Shown here one piece after another: positions 22,856 through 33,600 of a stretch of 64,000 nucleotides of DNA; within the stretch, counting starts at the first letter, position 1; the number at the start of each line of letters is the position of its first letter. The position numbers and the translations under genes are program-made. Below the pieces are notes generated by a model. The model did not search any database. It saw nothing but the letters and a program-made list of their open reading frames with translations, and was not told the origin of the DNA. Source of the stretch: Albugo candida (lineage: Eukaryota > Oomycota > Peronosporomycetes > Albuginales); contig JBDOQK010000031.1 of NCBI GenBank assembly GCA_040437565.1, forward strand, positions 124,001-188,000, written 5' to 3'.

Positions 22856-23612
22856 ATGTATACTTATAGGACCATCGATCTAAACGACTATATCAGACAT
22901 CTGCGCACTCGTATGAAATGATCATATCATGTATGATCATTGTTCGTATCGTAGAGGACCTAAAGGAAGATCATGCGAGCACAGCTCGTGGAACAGAACC
23001 AAAACTTCAATCACTCTTCCTTCCTCAAGAAAGTGTGGTCGTCGCACATACAAAGCTTGTAATCACAAATGTTGAATTGCAGGAAATGAGTATCCATTTC
23101 TTGGTGAAAGCCGTCACCAACATAAGGTCAACCCACTAGAAGAAAGCATTTACAGCCCGCGCATTTGACTAAGACCGTTTAGTCGGCTATCATCAGACGT
23201 TTGTGGAGACACGAAGTAATTGGTCAGCACAGGCTTTGCCTAAAACATTCGCACAACTTGATCATGTCTGGGCCTTATATTTTACATATACGATCAGCAT
23301 GGCCGCCACCTCAATATATCGCTCCAGCGGAAGCAAAAGTTCTGATCATCTTTCTAGAACCAACGGGAATCCATATGTACACCAAGAATTTCATGGGAAT
23401 GCATTGCCATCTGAGAGTTTGTGCAGATTACGGATGGATTAAAAGTATACAACAAAAGCCTACGCGCCTACCAATGGACAGAACGATGTCAGCACTCAGG
23501 GTCAGATGAATCAGACAATGACACAGAATGGATCAATCAGCTGCAACTTTTCAGCAGATTGAAATTGGGCGCGCAATCACCCAATCGACAAATAATACCA
23601 TTTCATAAGTAG
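22856..23612 (+). CDS. Small spliced gene of unknown function, five exons
   Basis: Not recognised. Exons 22856-22910, 22955-23032, 23083-23126, 23197-23376 and 23427-23612 join in phase into 180 residues; introns are 44, 50, 70 and 50 nt, all GT-AG and of the size typical for this window. The start is MYTYRTIDLNDYIRHLR and the end LGAQSPNRQIIPFHK. No membrane segment, signal peptide or cysteine motif stands out; an acidic patch (SDESDNDTEW) lies near the C-terminus. The evidence for a gene is the consistent phase across four introns, not similarity. It would be missed by single-exon searches because every exon is short. Confidence 0.5.
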
Positions 23613-24082
23613 AATTGACAAGCACGTAGCTGATGGAGTCGTCCCATTGTATCACATGACCAATTGTTGTAGACAATTGGTGTCTGGTGATATTGAAGTG
23701 AAAGCAGATGGGTAGGCATGATTGCTTCAATGCAAGCGCTAATCTCAGCAAAAAAGACACAAATGTGATCATAGCCACTTTATTTATGACCATAAACTAA
23801 ACACTTTGTCGCAATCATGTTTAATCACTCGGCTACACAATCTCAGGTGATTCCTGTAGCCATTTGTGGCGGAAATGTAATATATTAATANNNNNNNNNN
23901 NNNNNNNNNNNNNNNNNNNNNNNNNNNNNNNNNNNNNNNNNNNNNNNNNNNNNNNNNNNNNNNNNNNNNNNNNNNNNNNNNNNNNNNNNNGAAATGTAAT
24001 ATATTAATATATACTACCAGCCAATCTTTTGTGATCTAATGCTATAAGCGTAGTACGGTACACATCAGCGTGGCTTAGCAAG
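23613..24082. other. Intergenic stretch with a 100-N gap (23891-23990)
   Basis: No supported gene. A 19-bp sequence (23872-23890) is repeated right after the gap (23991-24009), again indicating unmerged contig ends. The remainder is the upstream region of SAM50. Confidence 0.65.
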
Positions 24083-26012
24083 ATGTCGATTGATGACGAT
24101 GAAATGGCATCATTCTTGGGCCCTAAAATGCACATCCGCAACGTATTTTTGACTGGAAATGATCGAACACGGTAAGAAAGTCATATAGTCGAGCTTACCC
24201 TCAATGCTATCTTTTATTCAGCGTAGAGCTTTTCGACCGCGAGCTAGCTGTATTGTTCTATTCTATACTCATTGTGGTGGCACAAATTACATGATTTTTG
24301 TGATATCAGAATGCAATTAACGCAGAGTATATTGGACAAATATTTGGATCTTTGGAGCAATCGCTGAAAGAGCTCACAGCGCTGGATATTTTCACATCGA
24401 TCGACGTGAAACTTGACAAAGGTTTTCACCAGCGCGAGCAATGTTTAAATTGGTTCATTACCTTTTTAAATAGGAAAGGAATGTCAGGATGATGAAGTGG
24501 ATGTCTACATTAATGTGAAAGAGAAAAGCTGGAGAAAGATTAAGATTGGCGCAACTACAGACGGGAGTGAAGAGACCGCGGTAGGATTTCTATTATGTTG
24601 TGAGGGATTTTGGCTAACAACAACGCTTAGGAAACATCGTGTACTCTGACAAATGCATTTGGTAACGCTGAACGACTCACCTTGTCAGCATCATATGGGA
24701 GAACTGGAAGCAATACTGAATCAGCCACCTTGATCCAGCCTCGTTTCATGGATCTTCCACTCACGCTGAGCACTAGTGCTACAAATGAACTTCATGTGCG
24801 AACTTCATTGTAACATTATGGCTGTCATTGTAAATAGCTCATTTTTTTGTCTTGACCAGAGTCATGAAGCATTCAGCTCGTATAGTGAAAAAGTACGCGG
24901 TGCGCTACTTGCTCTTTGCGACGAGTTTGGTAGACACGAATTATCTCTTCATTGCGGATGGCGTGATATTATCCCGAAGCGGGACAAGCTTATTTCGACG
25001 ATATTTCATGCCTCGCCTAGCATCTTGGCCCAAGCACAACCTTCAGTGAAAACGAGCGTGAAATACACTTATCACGATGATGATCGTGATAATCCAATGC
25101 TCCCATGCTACGGGAGCCTACTCCACTGTAGGTGAGTGCCAAACGGTGCAAGTTGATGGGTGACTGACATCTTTCACTCTTGTCATAGTACGGAAATCGC
25201 TGGGCTCTATGGTGACGTCAAATTTGTCAAAACAGAAATTGCAGCGCAGAAGCATAAATCATTTGGGCCGACAATGTATCAGCTTCCTTTGCTTAACTTC
25301 AGCCTTTCATCACGATTCGGTCTTTGTACACGTTACGCAAGCAAACAAGCAATTCTCTCTCACTCTCAACTGGTGCAGGTCTGTTGAAAACAATTGGAGA
25401 TAATGAGCAACAAGATAGTCGTATTAGCGACAGATTCTTCTTGGGCGGTCCTCTTAGCTTGCGTGGATTCCATTTCAAGGTCGGTTGTGAAGTCACTAGT
25501 CAAGCTTCACTGTATTATTCTTTTGAATAGGGAGTCGGGCCTCGAGCATCACCCGCACAAGGTGGAGTTCCATCAGGCGATGCTTTGGGTGGGGATGTAT
25601 TTTACACCGCAAGTGCACATATTGGATTTCCATTTCCGTTTCCAGTGCTTGCTGTAAGCATCATTATATGCTATTTATTCAGAGAATGGTGATTCAGCTC
25701 AAAATCCTGCACAGACGCTAGGATTACGTGGACAGGTTTTTGGAAGCATAGGCAACCTCACTACTTGGGATCGCGTCTTGAACAAGAAACGATGGATGCG
25801 GAATCTTGTTAGCGATACACGCCTTAGCATTGGAATGGGATTGGTGCTACCATCAAGCTTTGGGCGGCTGGAAGCCAGCTACTCGTGGATTGTCAACGCT
25901 CTTCAGCATGTAAGCAAAGGACTTTATTCCTTCATTCTCACATAACAGCACTCTGTACTGAAAGGATAACATACGACGAGGGCAAGTTGGAATCGGAGTG
26001 TCATTTACATAG
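24083..26012 (+). CDS. SAM50: SAM50/Tob55, mitochondrial outer-membrane beta-barrel assembly protein
   Basis: Core of the SAM/TOB complex, inserting beta-barrel proteins (porin, TOM40) into the mitochondrial outer membrane; Omp85 family. Eleven exons join in phase: 24083-24171, 24222-24249, 24310-24421, 24474-24580, 24631-24795, 24860-25131, 25189-25325, 25379-25479, 25531-25653, 25685-25909, 25965-26012, giving 468 residues, almost exactly the family length. The N-terminal POTRA domain spans residues ~18-100 (MHIRNVFLTGNDRTR ... LTALDIFTSIDVKL). The barrel follows, with the Omp85 hallmark RISDRFFLGGPLSLRGF and a C-terminal beta-strand ending QVGIGVSFT. Oddities: exon 2 is only 28 nt and the intron 25654-25684 is only 31 nt, needing acceptor CAGAG to keep frame. 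Confidence 0.93.
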
Positions 26013-26216
26013 ATTAACGAGTACTAAAGTAATACATATGGAAATCTAATTGTGATGCAACAAAAAATACGATACTCATATGTACTCTATGTCTTTGACT
26101 GCTAGCCAAGCTCGAAATCTGTGACTGATAGCAGCCAAGTATATACTATATGTTGAATCCAGAACGATGCGCGTAGACAACGCGGGTGGTCAAAAAGGGT
26201 TGACGCCATCGTGGCA

Positions 26217-26819
26217 TTATGCAATTCCATCGTACATTACCGATGACATCTCATCCAACATGCCAGTAATATTAGTGACAGCCCTCTCCAAAGCATAAAG
26301 ATGCGGATCATTTATCTTCAGCACCCGCATACACTCACACAATCGAAATAAATATTCGATATTAGGTCCACTCAGACCTGATCGAGTAGCAATTTGATGT
26401 GCCATCTCTTCCAGAGTGGACGGTCCTAAGAAGTCAGAATTCCTTGGCGTCGCAATATAAACTAACGCTTTGCGAATTTTACCATCGAGACAATGAACTT
26501 CGACATGCGCCCGATCGTATCCGGCTTGCTCTCGCGTATCGAGGCTTTCCAGCGTCCAATCGATATGTGCATCCGGAACCTTATAGAGTCGGCCCCATGT
26601 AATGCCATCACCTTCCAGCGAAGCGAATTCATCCTGAAACTCTTCCATATCTTTCGCGCTGATTAGAGTGACTACTCGACCAAGAGCTTCAGGAGACCCG
26701 CGATGATCTGGACTTCCCTGCCAGAAACGTCGATGCCATCCTTTAACATATCCGAAAATAGTTTCTTCCGCTGGGAAATCTGTTTTCCAAACGATTGAGC
26801 CGTACCCGAACACCCACAT
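26217..26819 (-). CDS. ChaC-type gamma-glutamylcyclotransferase (glutathione-specific)
   Basis: Cleaves glutathione to 5-oxoproline and Cys-Gly in the cytosol. A single exon, 200 residues, typical for the ChaC family. Seen: the N-terminal substrate-loop motif [12 protein letters not shown], the conserved [15 protein letters not shown] block, [13 protein letters not shown], and [10 protein letters not shown] with the Glu that acts as general base in the family. WYIFGYGS-type starts begin at residue 1 or 2 in homologues, supporting this start. Tail-to-tail with SAM50 (204 bp between stops). Nothing unusual in its sequence. Confidence 0.95.
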   Translation of the reverse strand: MWVFGYGSIVWKTDFPAEETIFGYVKGWHRRFWQGSPDHRGSPEALGRVVTLISAKDMEEFQDEFASLEGDGITWGRLYKVPDAHIDWTLESLDTREQAGYDRAHVEVHCLDGKIRKALVYIATPRNSDFLGPSTLEEMAHQIATRSGLSGPNIEYLFRLCECMRVLKINDPHLYALERAVTNITGMLDEMSSVMYDGIA

Positions 26820-27061
26820 GCTAAATTGCTGCGTTACAGTTGTTCTTTGAAGGTGTATGGGATCAACAGTGAGTGATGACTATGTTCCAAATTCAAAATA
26901 GAAATGCTTTAGTATTCTTGTTACATTCCTAAATTAGGGCTCTACTGACCAATCACAGGATCAGTGTGATGCGCCGTGATTCCGTGATGTGCAACTTAAT
27001 ATAAAGGTCCTAGCGAATATTATTGCGTACCCACAAGCCCGCGTAGAATCTCTTCTAGATT

Positions 27062-27886
27062 CTAGACCTGTTCTTCGATATCCATTCCACCGCCTTGTAA
27101 AAAGCCCAATTCATCATCATCTCTGTTTACTGGGCAGTCCCGCAGTAGACCGTGAGCACATGAGAGCGCCGTACTGAACATGAAACACGTGGCTACTCGT
27201 CATTTTCTCGTGATTGTGAACCGTGTAGCTTACCTTGCACCAAAGATAGTGAACAAGACGGAGCCTCCAAAAATTATGATTACGAGAAACGATACTAGAC
27301 CAAACGATTAATTTTGATATGCAGTTTTCGATGAGAAATCAGACCTGTGATCATGCCGAGTCTTCGCTGCTCGGGTGTTATTTCTCTTCCAAAAACCACT
27401 GTTGTATTGTCAGGAGACTCGGAAACGGGAAGATTTAGGACGTAAAACCAAAATCCACCCAAGCATAATAAGACAAACAAGAAGAAAGGATTCAGCATGC
27501 TAAGGAACAACCCCGTATCAGCAACTGTGATTCTGGCGCGTTGTAGTGCTTACATGGCAATACTTCCGACAGCCATGGCTACCACTGCGTAATTTGTAGC
27601 AAAAAACAGCATATTTTTCCGCAGTCGGCTCATAACCACGCTTTTCTCCGGCATGTTGAAGGGCTTTTCTTCACCTATATTTCCATCATAGACGAAGCGT
27701 CGCAATTAGATTATCGACAATGAAAGATTAGCAAGGATAGCTTTACAGCCTACCGAGTCCAAAAAATAAAGAGATGCCTCTGACATTTCTCAGTTTTACC
27801 AGCTCCTGAACATTCTGCTTCACTCGCTGAATTGCGCTCTTTGGCACTTCTACGACTAGTGTTCCGTTCTCACTCTCGCTCATCAT
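27062..27886 (-). CDS. PRA1 family protein (prenylated Rab acceptor)
   Basis: PRA1 proteins are ER/Golgi membrane proteins that interact with prenylated Rab GTPases. Five exons join in phase: 27886-27754, 27674-27554, 27499-27345, 27294-27234, 27173-27062 (193 residues). Seen: a short N-terminal arm, the family block SRLRKNMLFFATNYAVVA, two hydrophobic hairpins (MLNPFFLFVLLCLGGFWFYV and FLVIIIFGGSVLFTIFGA), the FGREITPEQR loop between them, and a hydrophilic C-terminal tail with an HGLLRD-like end to the domain. Introns are 50-79 nt. Start chosen at the first of two adjacent ATGs. Length and topology match the family well. Confidence 0.9.
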
Positions 27887-27963
27887 TTTCCACTTGATAT
27901 TTGCTATCGAATAACTAGCGCTTAGGATTGGCCAAAATAAAGAGCCTGATATTTCCGACGCAC

Positions 27964-28352
27964 CTTTAGTGACGTAACAGCCCCGCTACAAATAATAAAT
28001 CAATTGGCTGTGCACGTTCTACAATGTAACCAACGGCAGCAGATCTAGTTCATATTATGCTACGAATATGCCCCGTGGAGTCGGATCACAGAATCTTCTA
28101 AAGACTTCAGTGAACGATAATTTCTATTTGCTGCTTATCTGTAACGCGAATGGAAGACTCTTTAACAACCAGTGTGCAAGTGTAATCTTGGCCACGGCTT
28201 GACATTATGGTGTTACTTCTATCTTTGCAACTAGAGACTATAGCGACTGCCTCACGTGATAAAATATTTGATGAAGACTGCAAGATACCAATCAATGCAT
28301 CGCCGACTTATACCATTGCTATTATAAGTGTCCCTGGTGCTTCAAATGGTGC
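27964..28352 (-). pseudogene. Possible POT1-like (Telo_bind OB-fold) remnant or unresolved small gene
   Basis: Pieces in different frames read like the first OB fold of POT1, the telomere single-strand binding protein: SSRGQDYTCTLVVKESS (frame through 28204-28150), SLEDSVIRLHGAYS (around 28080-28110) and ICSGAVTSLK (just above 27964). Upstream, a 43-nt GT-AG intron links APFEAPGTLIIAM to this block in phase. I could not join the three blocks with normal introns: stops and frame changes separate them. Either this is a decayed copy, the sequence holds indels, or the likeness is chance. It lies directly upstream of PRA1 on the same strand. Confidence 0.3.
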
Positions 28353-28609
28353 TATGGGTGAACATTTTCGGCGCCGAAGGGAATTGATGTATACCGACCA
28401 ACATCACAACTCAACTGGGCAACGATGCAGATAAGCGCATTGGATGGATCATGCAACCCATCATTGAGTCCTATTTTAAAATAATCAAATCTTCAACACG
28501 AAAGGACCACAAATTGCGCACATCGTTAAACTTCCTATTAAGTGATTGCTAATGTCTTGACTGTAGCATACAAGATTTTGATTGCGTATATCACTCACCG
28601 TTCTATTGT

Positions 28610-28681
28610 GGCCCTGTGGTCTAGTGGTATGATTCTCGCTTCGGGTGCGAGAGGTCCCGGATTCGATCTCCGGCAGGGCCC
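28610..28681 (+). tRNA. tRNA-Pro(CGG)
   Basis: 72-nt cloverleaf: acceptor stem GGCCCTG (28610-28616) pairs with CAGGGCC (28674-28680). The anticodon stem TCTCGC/GCGAGA encloses loop TTCGGGT with anticodon CGG at 28642-28644. The D-arm carries the A-box-like GTGGTCTAGTGG and the T-arm TTCGATC the B-box. No intron. Only a short T run follows. Confidence 0.93.
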
Positions 28682-28904
28682 TTTATGATACTTGCTATAT
28701 CTAGGGATTAGATGCGCTCAGTAGCTGTCTAAAGTGTTGCAACAATCTGGACAGCCTCTATTGACTCTATATGTAAATCCTAATTTGCTTTTCGGCGTTT
28801 AATACTACGATTTATACTCTTGTGGCAATGTTTCTGGCTGAAAGTCGAGTTGAATTTTTCCATCGCTGGCGGCGTGTTGGATCAAGGGTCGTCGATAGCA
28901 GATA

Positions 28905-29368
28905 ATGGATTTGACAGATGTATCGCTTCCCTACTGTTTGTTGAATGACGTATATTGATGTTCAACACGTAGACGGAATTCTCGCATCAGAGTGCACTAA
29001 CCATTACAAAGTTGGTCAGTCTGTATCTTTTCGTAAGTAAAGTAATCGTTGTTCCCAAAAGTGCAAATCTCTAGGCGATCGAAACGAGTTTGAAGGATTG
29101 CGTGTACAACCGGAAGAAGGTTCTAGACTGGTCAAACTCATTAGTAGCAACAGTCCTACTAGGATTACAGTCGCTCAACAAGCCGCTCAAGTATGCTGTA
29201 ACATGTGTCTTGATGCAAAAGACAGGCGCAGGATTGGTCACTAGCGCTTCCTGCTTTTGGGATCCGGTCTCGGACGGGCTTTGCACAGTTTTATGGGAAA
29301 ACGCGACAATCTATTGCATCGTCACAGTTTATGGGGTCGGAATTTCCCCTTCATCGAGAGAGCAATAA
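28905..29368 (+). CDS. Tctex-type dynein light chain (DYNLT family)
   Basis: Light chain of cytoplasmic/axonemal dynein that dimerises and binds the intermediate chain. Exons 28905-28949, 29012-29032 and 29075-29368 join in phase, giving 119 residues (human DYNLT1 has 113). The last exon carries the family core: DWSNSLVATVLLGLQSLNK, KYAVTCVLMQKTGAGLVTSA, SCFWDPVSDGLCTVLWEN and TIYCIVTVYGVGI. The second exon is only 21 nt; it restores the helix before AIETSLKDC, and the intron before it has a CTAAC branch site. A seven-residue tail (SPSSREQ) extends past the usual end. It lies 650 bp upstream of the dynein assembly factor DNAAF5, in the same direction. Confidence 0.85.
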
Positions 29369-30024
29369 CAGTGGTCATTTATTCCTTCCGAACATTTATG
29401 ATGGGATTGTACTAATTGCTGAAGCCGTTCAGTTCGTCTCATTCCTAGCAGTGGCTGCTTCCATTCGGCCAAGCGATTTTATTTTAATAGGTCTTTGACA
29501 CTTAGTCTTTTAGTGAAACCATCTGAAAATTAAACAGAAAAAAATTCCACAGGCATTTGGTCATTTTGCGCTTCCACTAGCACAAATGCCTCGATTAGAA
29601 AAGCTGCTCGCTTGCATACGCATTTCCTCAGATGTCTGTATAATATGCAACAAAACAACATCGCCGCCCCATTATATCACACCAGTCTTGGTGATAATGA
29701 ACAGCAGTGACGAGAAGCAATCACTACTGTTACGAAGCATTCGTTTGCATACTTTCATACATTTACATGTGATCCGATACAATTGTGGTACGTATCAAGT
29801 TATGATAGCCAATCCAAATCTGAAGNNNNNNNNNNNNNNNNNNNNNNNNNNNNNNNNNNNNNNNNNNNNNNNNNNNNNNNNNNNNNNNNNNNNNNNNNNN
29901 NNNNNNNNNNNNNNNNNNNNNNNNNCTTTCATACATTTACATGTGATCCGATACAAGTGTGGTACGTATCAAGTTATGGTAGCCAATCCAAATCTGAAGG
30001 ATACCGTCGCACAGACATAAAGTA
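29369..30024. other. Intergenic stretch with a 100-N gap (29826-29925) and near-identical flanks
   Basis: No supported gene. 29752-29825 and 29926-29999 are the same 74-bp sequence with two single-base differences, which looks like two alleles of one locus left as separate contig ends. It contains the upstream region of DNAAF5. Confidence 0.65.
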
Positions 30025-33000
30025 ATGGAGCGCCCAGTAGAATTACGCGTGGAGCTACAGCCCGTTTACGATGCAATATCCATAAAAATGCAGCACGATA
30101 TAAACTGTATCCTCGATCCAGATCGGAATCTTCGTCGTCGGTCTTTGGAGAAACTTTATCGATCGTTGAACAGTAATGAGCTCTCCGTGAATCAAGACGT
30201 ATTGCAAGAGTTCTTCCGCTGTAATCTCAAGAAATCGCTTTTATCATGCGCATCTTCAGATCCTATTGAAAAGTGCAGAGAACTGTCTCTACAAATGATA
30301 GGTCATTTTATAGAAAAACGAGTCGTAACGTGCACACAAGAGAATCTTCAAGACCTAACAAATCTTCTTCATGTTCGGCTTGGGAAAGTGCCGTACCCAG
30401 AACCAACCGAAGAAATCCGATTGCTTCTGTTACGACTGTATACTGAGTATATGCGGCAGAGCGCATTGCAAGAACCTTCCATCTCTTTGAAGGACGTAAT
30501 TTCAAATCTTTCCAACGCCCTCGGGAAAGCAGCACTCGATCCATATCCTGATGTCAAGAAGGCCGTGTCGGAATGTGTCATCGTTGTATCCATGTACTGG
30601 CCAGAAGATGTGAAATTACAACTTGGCACCATTGTTAAACCTCTGGTCGGGAATCTGAAACACCAGCACAGTCGAATCCGGGTTTGCACGCTACAGGTAG
30701 AATCATCCGACACTGGTGATCATTTTGTCAGGTGTCACATGAATTCAATTTTAGGCAATACAACAAGTAATACCGTGCGGATCCGAAGCTCTTCCGCTTC
30801 TATTTCAAGAACTGGTGGAACCTGCTTTGAAAAGATTGATGTTTGATCATGCACCTTCAGTGCGGAAACAGCTCAATGTCGCTACTGCGACATGGATGGA
30901 TGAATTAGATGAGTCCAAAAAGTATCGTCAAATACTACTCCCCGTGTTTCTTTCGGGTTTTGTCGATGAGTCGACTGATGTGCGCGATTCTGCATTGCAA
31001 CAAATGCAAAAGTACTCAGAGAAATGGCTCCAACAAAACCTTGATGACGACAAAGAAACCGAAATAATTCCTGATGAGATTCCTCCTACTTTCCCATGGT
31101 NNNNNNNNNNNNNNNNNNNNNNNNNNNNNNNNNNNNNNNNNNNNNNNNNNNNNNNNNNNNNNNNNNNNNNNNNNNNNNNNNNNNNNNNNNNNNNNNNNNN
31201 CGTCAAATACTACTCCCCGTGTTTCTTTCGGGTTTTGTCGATGAGTCGACTGATGTGCGCGATTCTACATTGCAACAAATGCAAAAGTACTCAGAGAAAT
31301 GGCTCCAACAAAACCTTGATGACGACAAAGAAACCGAAATAATTCCTGATGAGATTCCTCCTACTTTCCCATGGTACGACAATGCGGATGCTCTTCAAGG
31401 AATCCGTTCACTCGCTATCAGGTCACTACGTTTTATCAATACCGAGCGTGGTTATCATTCATCTTTGTAATGTTCTCTTGTAGCATACTTGATGAGGCTA
31501 CAATGAATCAATTCTTGGAGAAAACACTTGATTGGACCGTGAGTTGCTGATGCATTTATTCATACTTCGATGTCGATAAAGTATCACGTTCTGAGTATCA
31601 GGTCCAAGTGAAGGAAAAGTATTTGAAGATTAGTGGAGTTTATTACGCGCTTATCGGCCTTCGTGTGAATAAATTCCTGGAGAAGATTCTTAATGCTCTA
31701 TCTGCGATTTGTCAGGACGAGGAACCGGTGATTATCGATGCAGTTCGCCAGATATGCATTATACTTGGAAAGTACGCCGATCAAGAGTTGGTGCTGAGCT
31801 CGATATTGCAAATGGTGATAAGAACATTTTTACTATTGATGTCATCTGACCTCTTCGATGATATAGCTGGATGGTAAGAAGGCAGGCACAGACACCTCCC
31901 ATCATAGAGCACGGGGACTTACTCTTCTTGGGATGACCATCGAAGGGATGGAAGATTTCAGAGATTGTCGAAACGATTTGAATGTATGAAGCGCTTGCTC
32001 TTGTGAGTGTGATTGTTTTATCAATCAACCCGAGTGGGATCGTAGATCGTTTTGGAAGCTTTGATGACTATGACTCTACAGTACTCGGATGCAGAGTCAT
32101 TGATGGAACTTGCTTATGTGGTTGCTAGTATCGTTGACAAGGCAGCCTCATTCATTATGAAAGATGAACAGCGCTTATTTCGGGTGTTCTGGATCCTCAA
32201 TCATATCATGGCCGTCAGTCCGAATGCATCTTTGGCATACAGATCGGTACAGCGACCATATCATGCGCATCTGCCTCATGGAAGTTCTAATTTAGTCTTC
32301 ACAGGCACACGACACGCTGACGAGGATTTCCAACACAACTAATAGATCTTTTAAGGTAAACGAGGATGCCCATCTTGTGCGAAAATCGTGTTGACGGTCG
32401 TATGACTTCACAGCAGCTATATGAGCATTTCCAACAGCAACTGCTGGAAGGCATGCACATCAATAGGGAAAAGCCCACTCAATGGGTTAAATCCGATAAA
32501 GAATATCTCATTTTTGACTTTGTGTGCAGACACGGTGGAAATGTACGTTGTACGTCATGAAGATATCCTATCAAATATCTCATCGGCGGGCAATAGTTTG
32601 TGGCAAACAACATTGAGGAATTGATACCAGTCATCCTACTTCACTTGAAATCGGCTACCGAACCATCTTTACGCCTTGCATTTCTTGCGTTACTGCAGAC
32701 ACTTCTTGAATCTGAAGATTCAAACAAGGTACAGAACGGAAGCACCAGTTTCGAAACGCATTTGATTCTCATGTGGCTTTCACTCAGGCTTTCATACGGT
32801 ATTCTCGCACGATCATTTCAGACGGAATAACACCGAATATAATTTGGAGAGGTGGAAGGGAAGCTGCCACAATTCGGTAAGCAGAATGCGGCAACATGGG
32901 CAATCTCTCATTATTTGCAATAGTAAGGTCGCAATGGCATGTCTGTACACATTATTTAGACATCAGCTCGCCGAACAAAGCTGCTTATTCGAGACAGCAC

Positions 33001-33557
33001 CAGAGGTACCTCCTATTGCTTCGATCGCCACACGGAATCACTTAAACTTTTTTATCAGATCTTTCCGATATTGAAATCTCTTTTGGATGATTTCGATGCA
33101 AATACTCGGCATTTGGTGTGCTTAATTTTCGAGTACTTATTCGCGGCATTGCCAGGCCGTCTCGGAGGTTCAATCATTTGCGATGCTTAGAATTGGTATA
33201 TATCTTACATTAGCTTGACCTGTAGAAGAACCTGTTCACCAGCTCTACTCGGATCTACTCAAGCGACTGGATGACAGTAGCGATATTGTTCGGAAAGCGG
33301 CCTGCAAGACACTTATCGCGTTCTTCCAAGCTTCCCCTCCAGAATATTTTGCAGGGACCATCATTGACTACATACTAAATAATTTATTCATTCATCTGGA
33401 TGACCCCGATGAGAACATACAATCTGCGATATTCCAAGTTTTACAGCACGCTACAAGGATCAATGCTGCCTTAGTGATGGAAAAGGCCAAGGAGAATCAA
33501 AGTCGTCATCGTAGTCCTCATTACTGTAATCAGCTTATAGAGCTGATTCAGAATTAG
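30025..33557 (+). CDS. DNAAF5: DNAAF5/HEATR2-like axonemal dynein preassembly factor
   Basis: HEAT-repeat protein needed in the cytoplasm to assemble outer and inner dynein arms for motile cilia/flagella. Exon 1 (30025-30696) encodes HEAT repeats starting MERPVELRVELQP. Intron 30697-30754 leads into 30755-31421, which crosses a gap with duplicated flanks. Further short exons follow, including blocks VQVKEKYLKISGVYYALI, ARGLTLLGMTIEGM, QLYEHFQQQLLEGM and FVANNIEELIPVILLHLKS. The C-terminus is the most diagnostic part: LKRLDDSSDIVRKAACKTL, LFIHLDDPDENIQSAIFQVL and HYCNQLIELIQ match the end of DNAAF5. About a dozen introns of ~50-65 nt; I did not resolve every boundary. Its presence implies flagellated stages. 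Confidence 0.85.
30926..31375. repeat. Unmerged contig ends inside DNAAF5: 175-bp duplicate around a 100-N gap (31101-31200)
   Basis: 30926-31100 and 31201-31375 match except for one base (Ala codon GCA versus Thr codon ACA in the exon). A literal translation would duplicate a HEAT segment; merging the copies gives a normal reading frame. Confidence 0.9.
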
Positions 33558-33600
33558 AAATGGAGGTGCTCTTATATTCTCCATTTAAACAAAGGTTTAC

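Noticed and set aside
23551-23793. Minus-strand 80-residue frame with a hydrophobic start, a possible secreted peptide
   Set aside because: Overlaps the last exon of the spliced plus-strand gene and has no homology or splice support.
32216-32340. Alternative DNAAF5 exon reading YSDHIMRICLMEVLI
   Set aside because: Needs a one-base frame shift; a normal GT-AG intron from the AYRS exon to SSQAHDTLTRIS keeps phase and leads to the conserved next exon.
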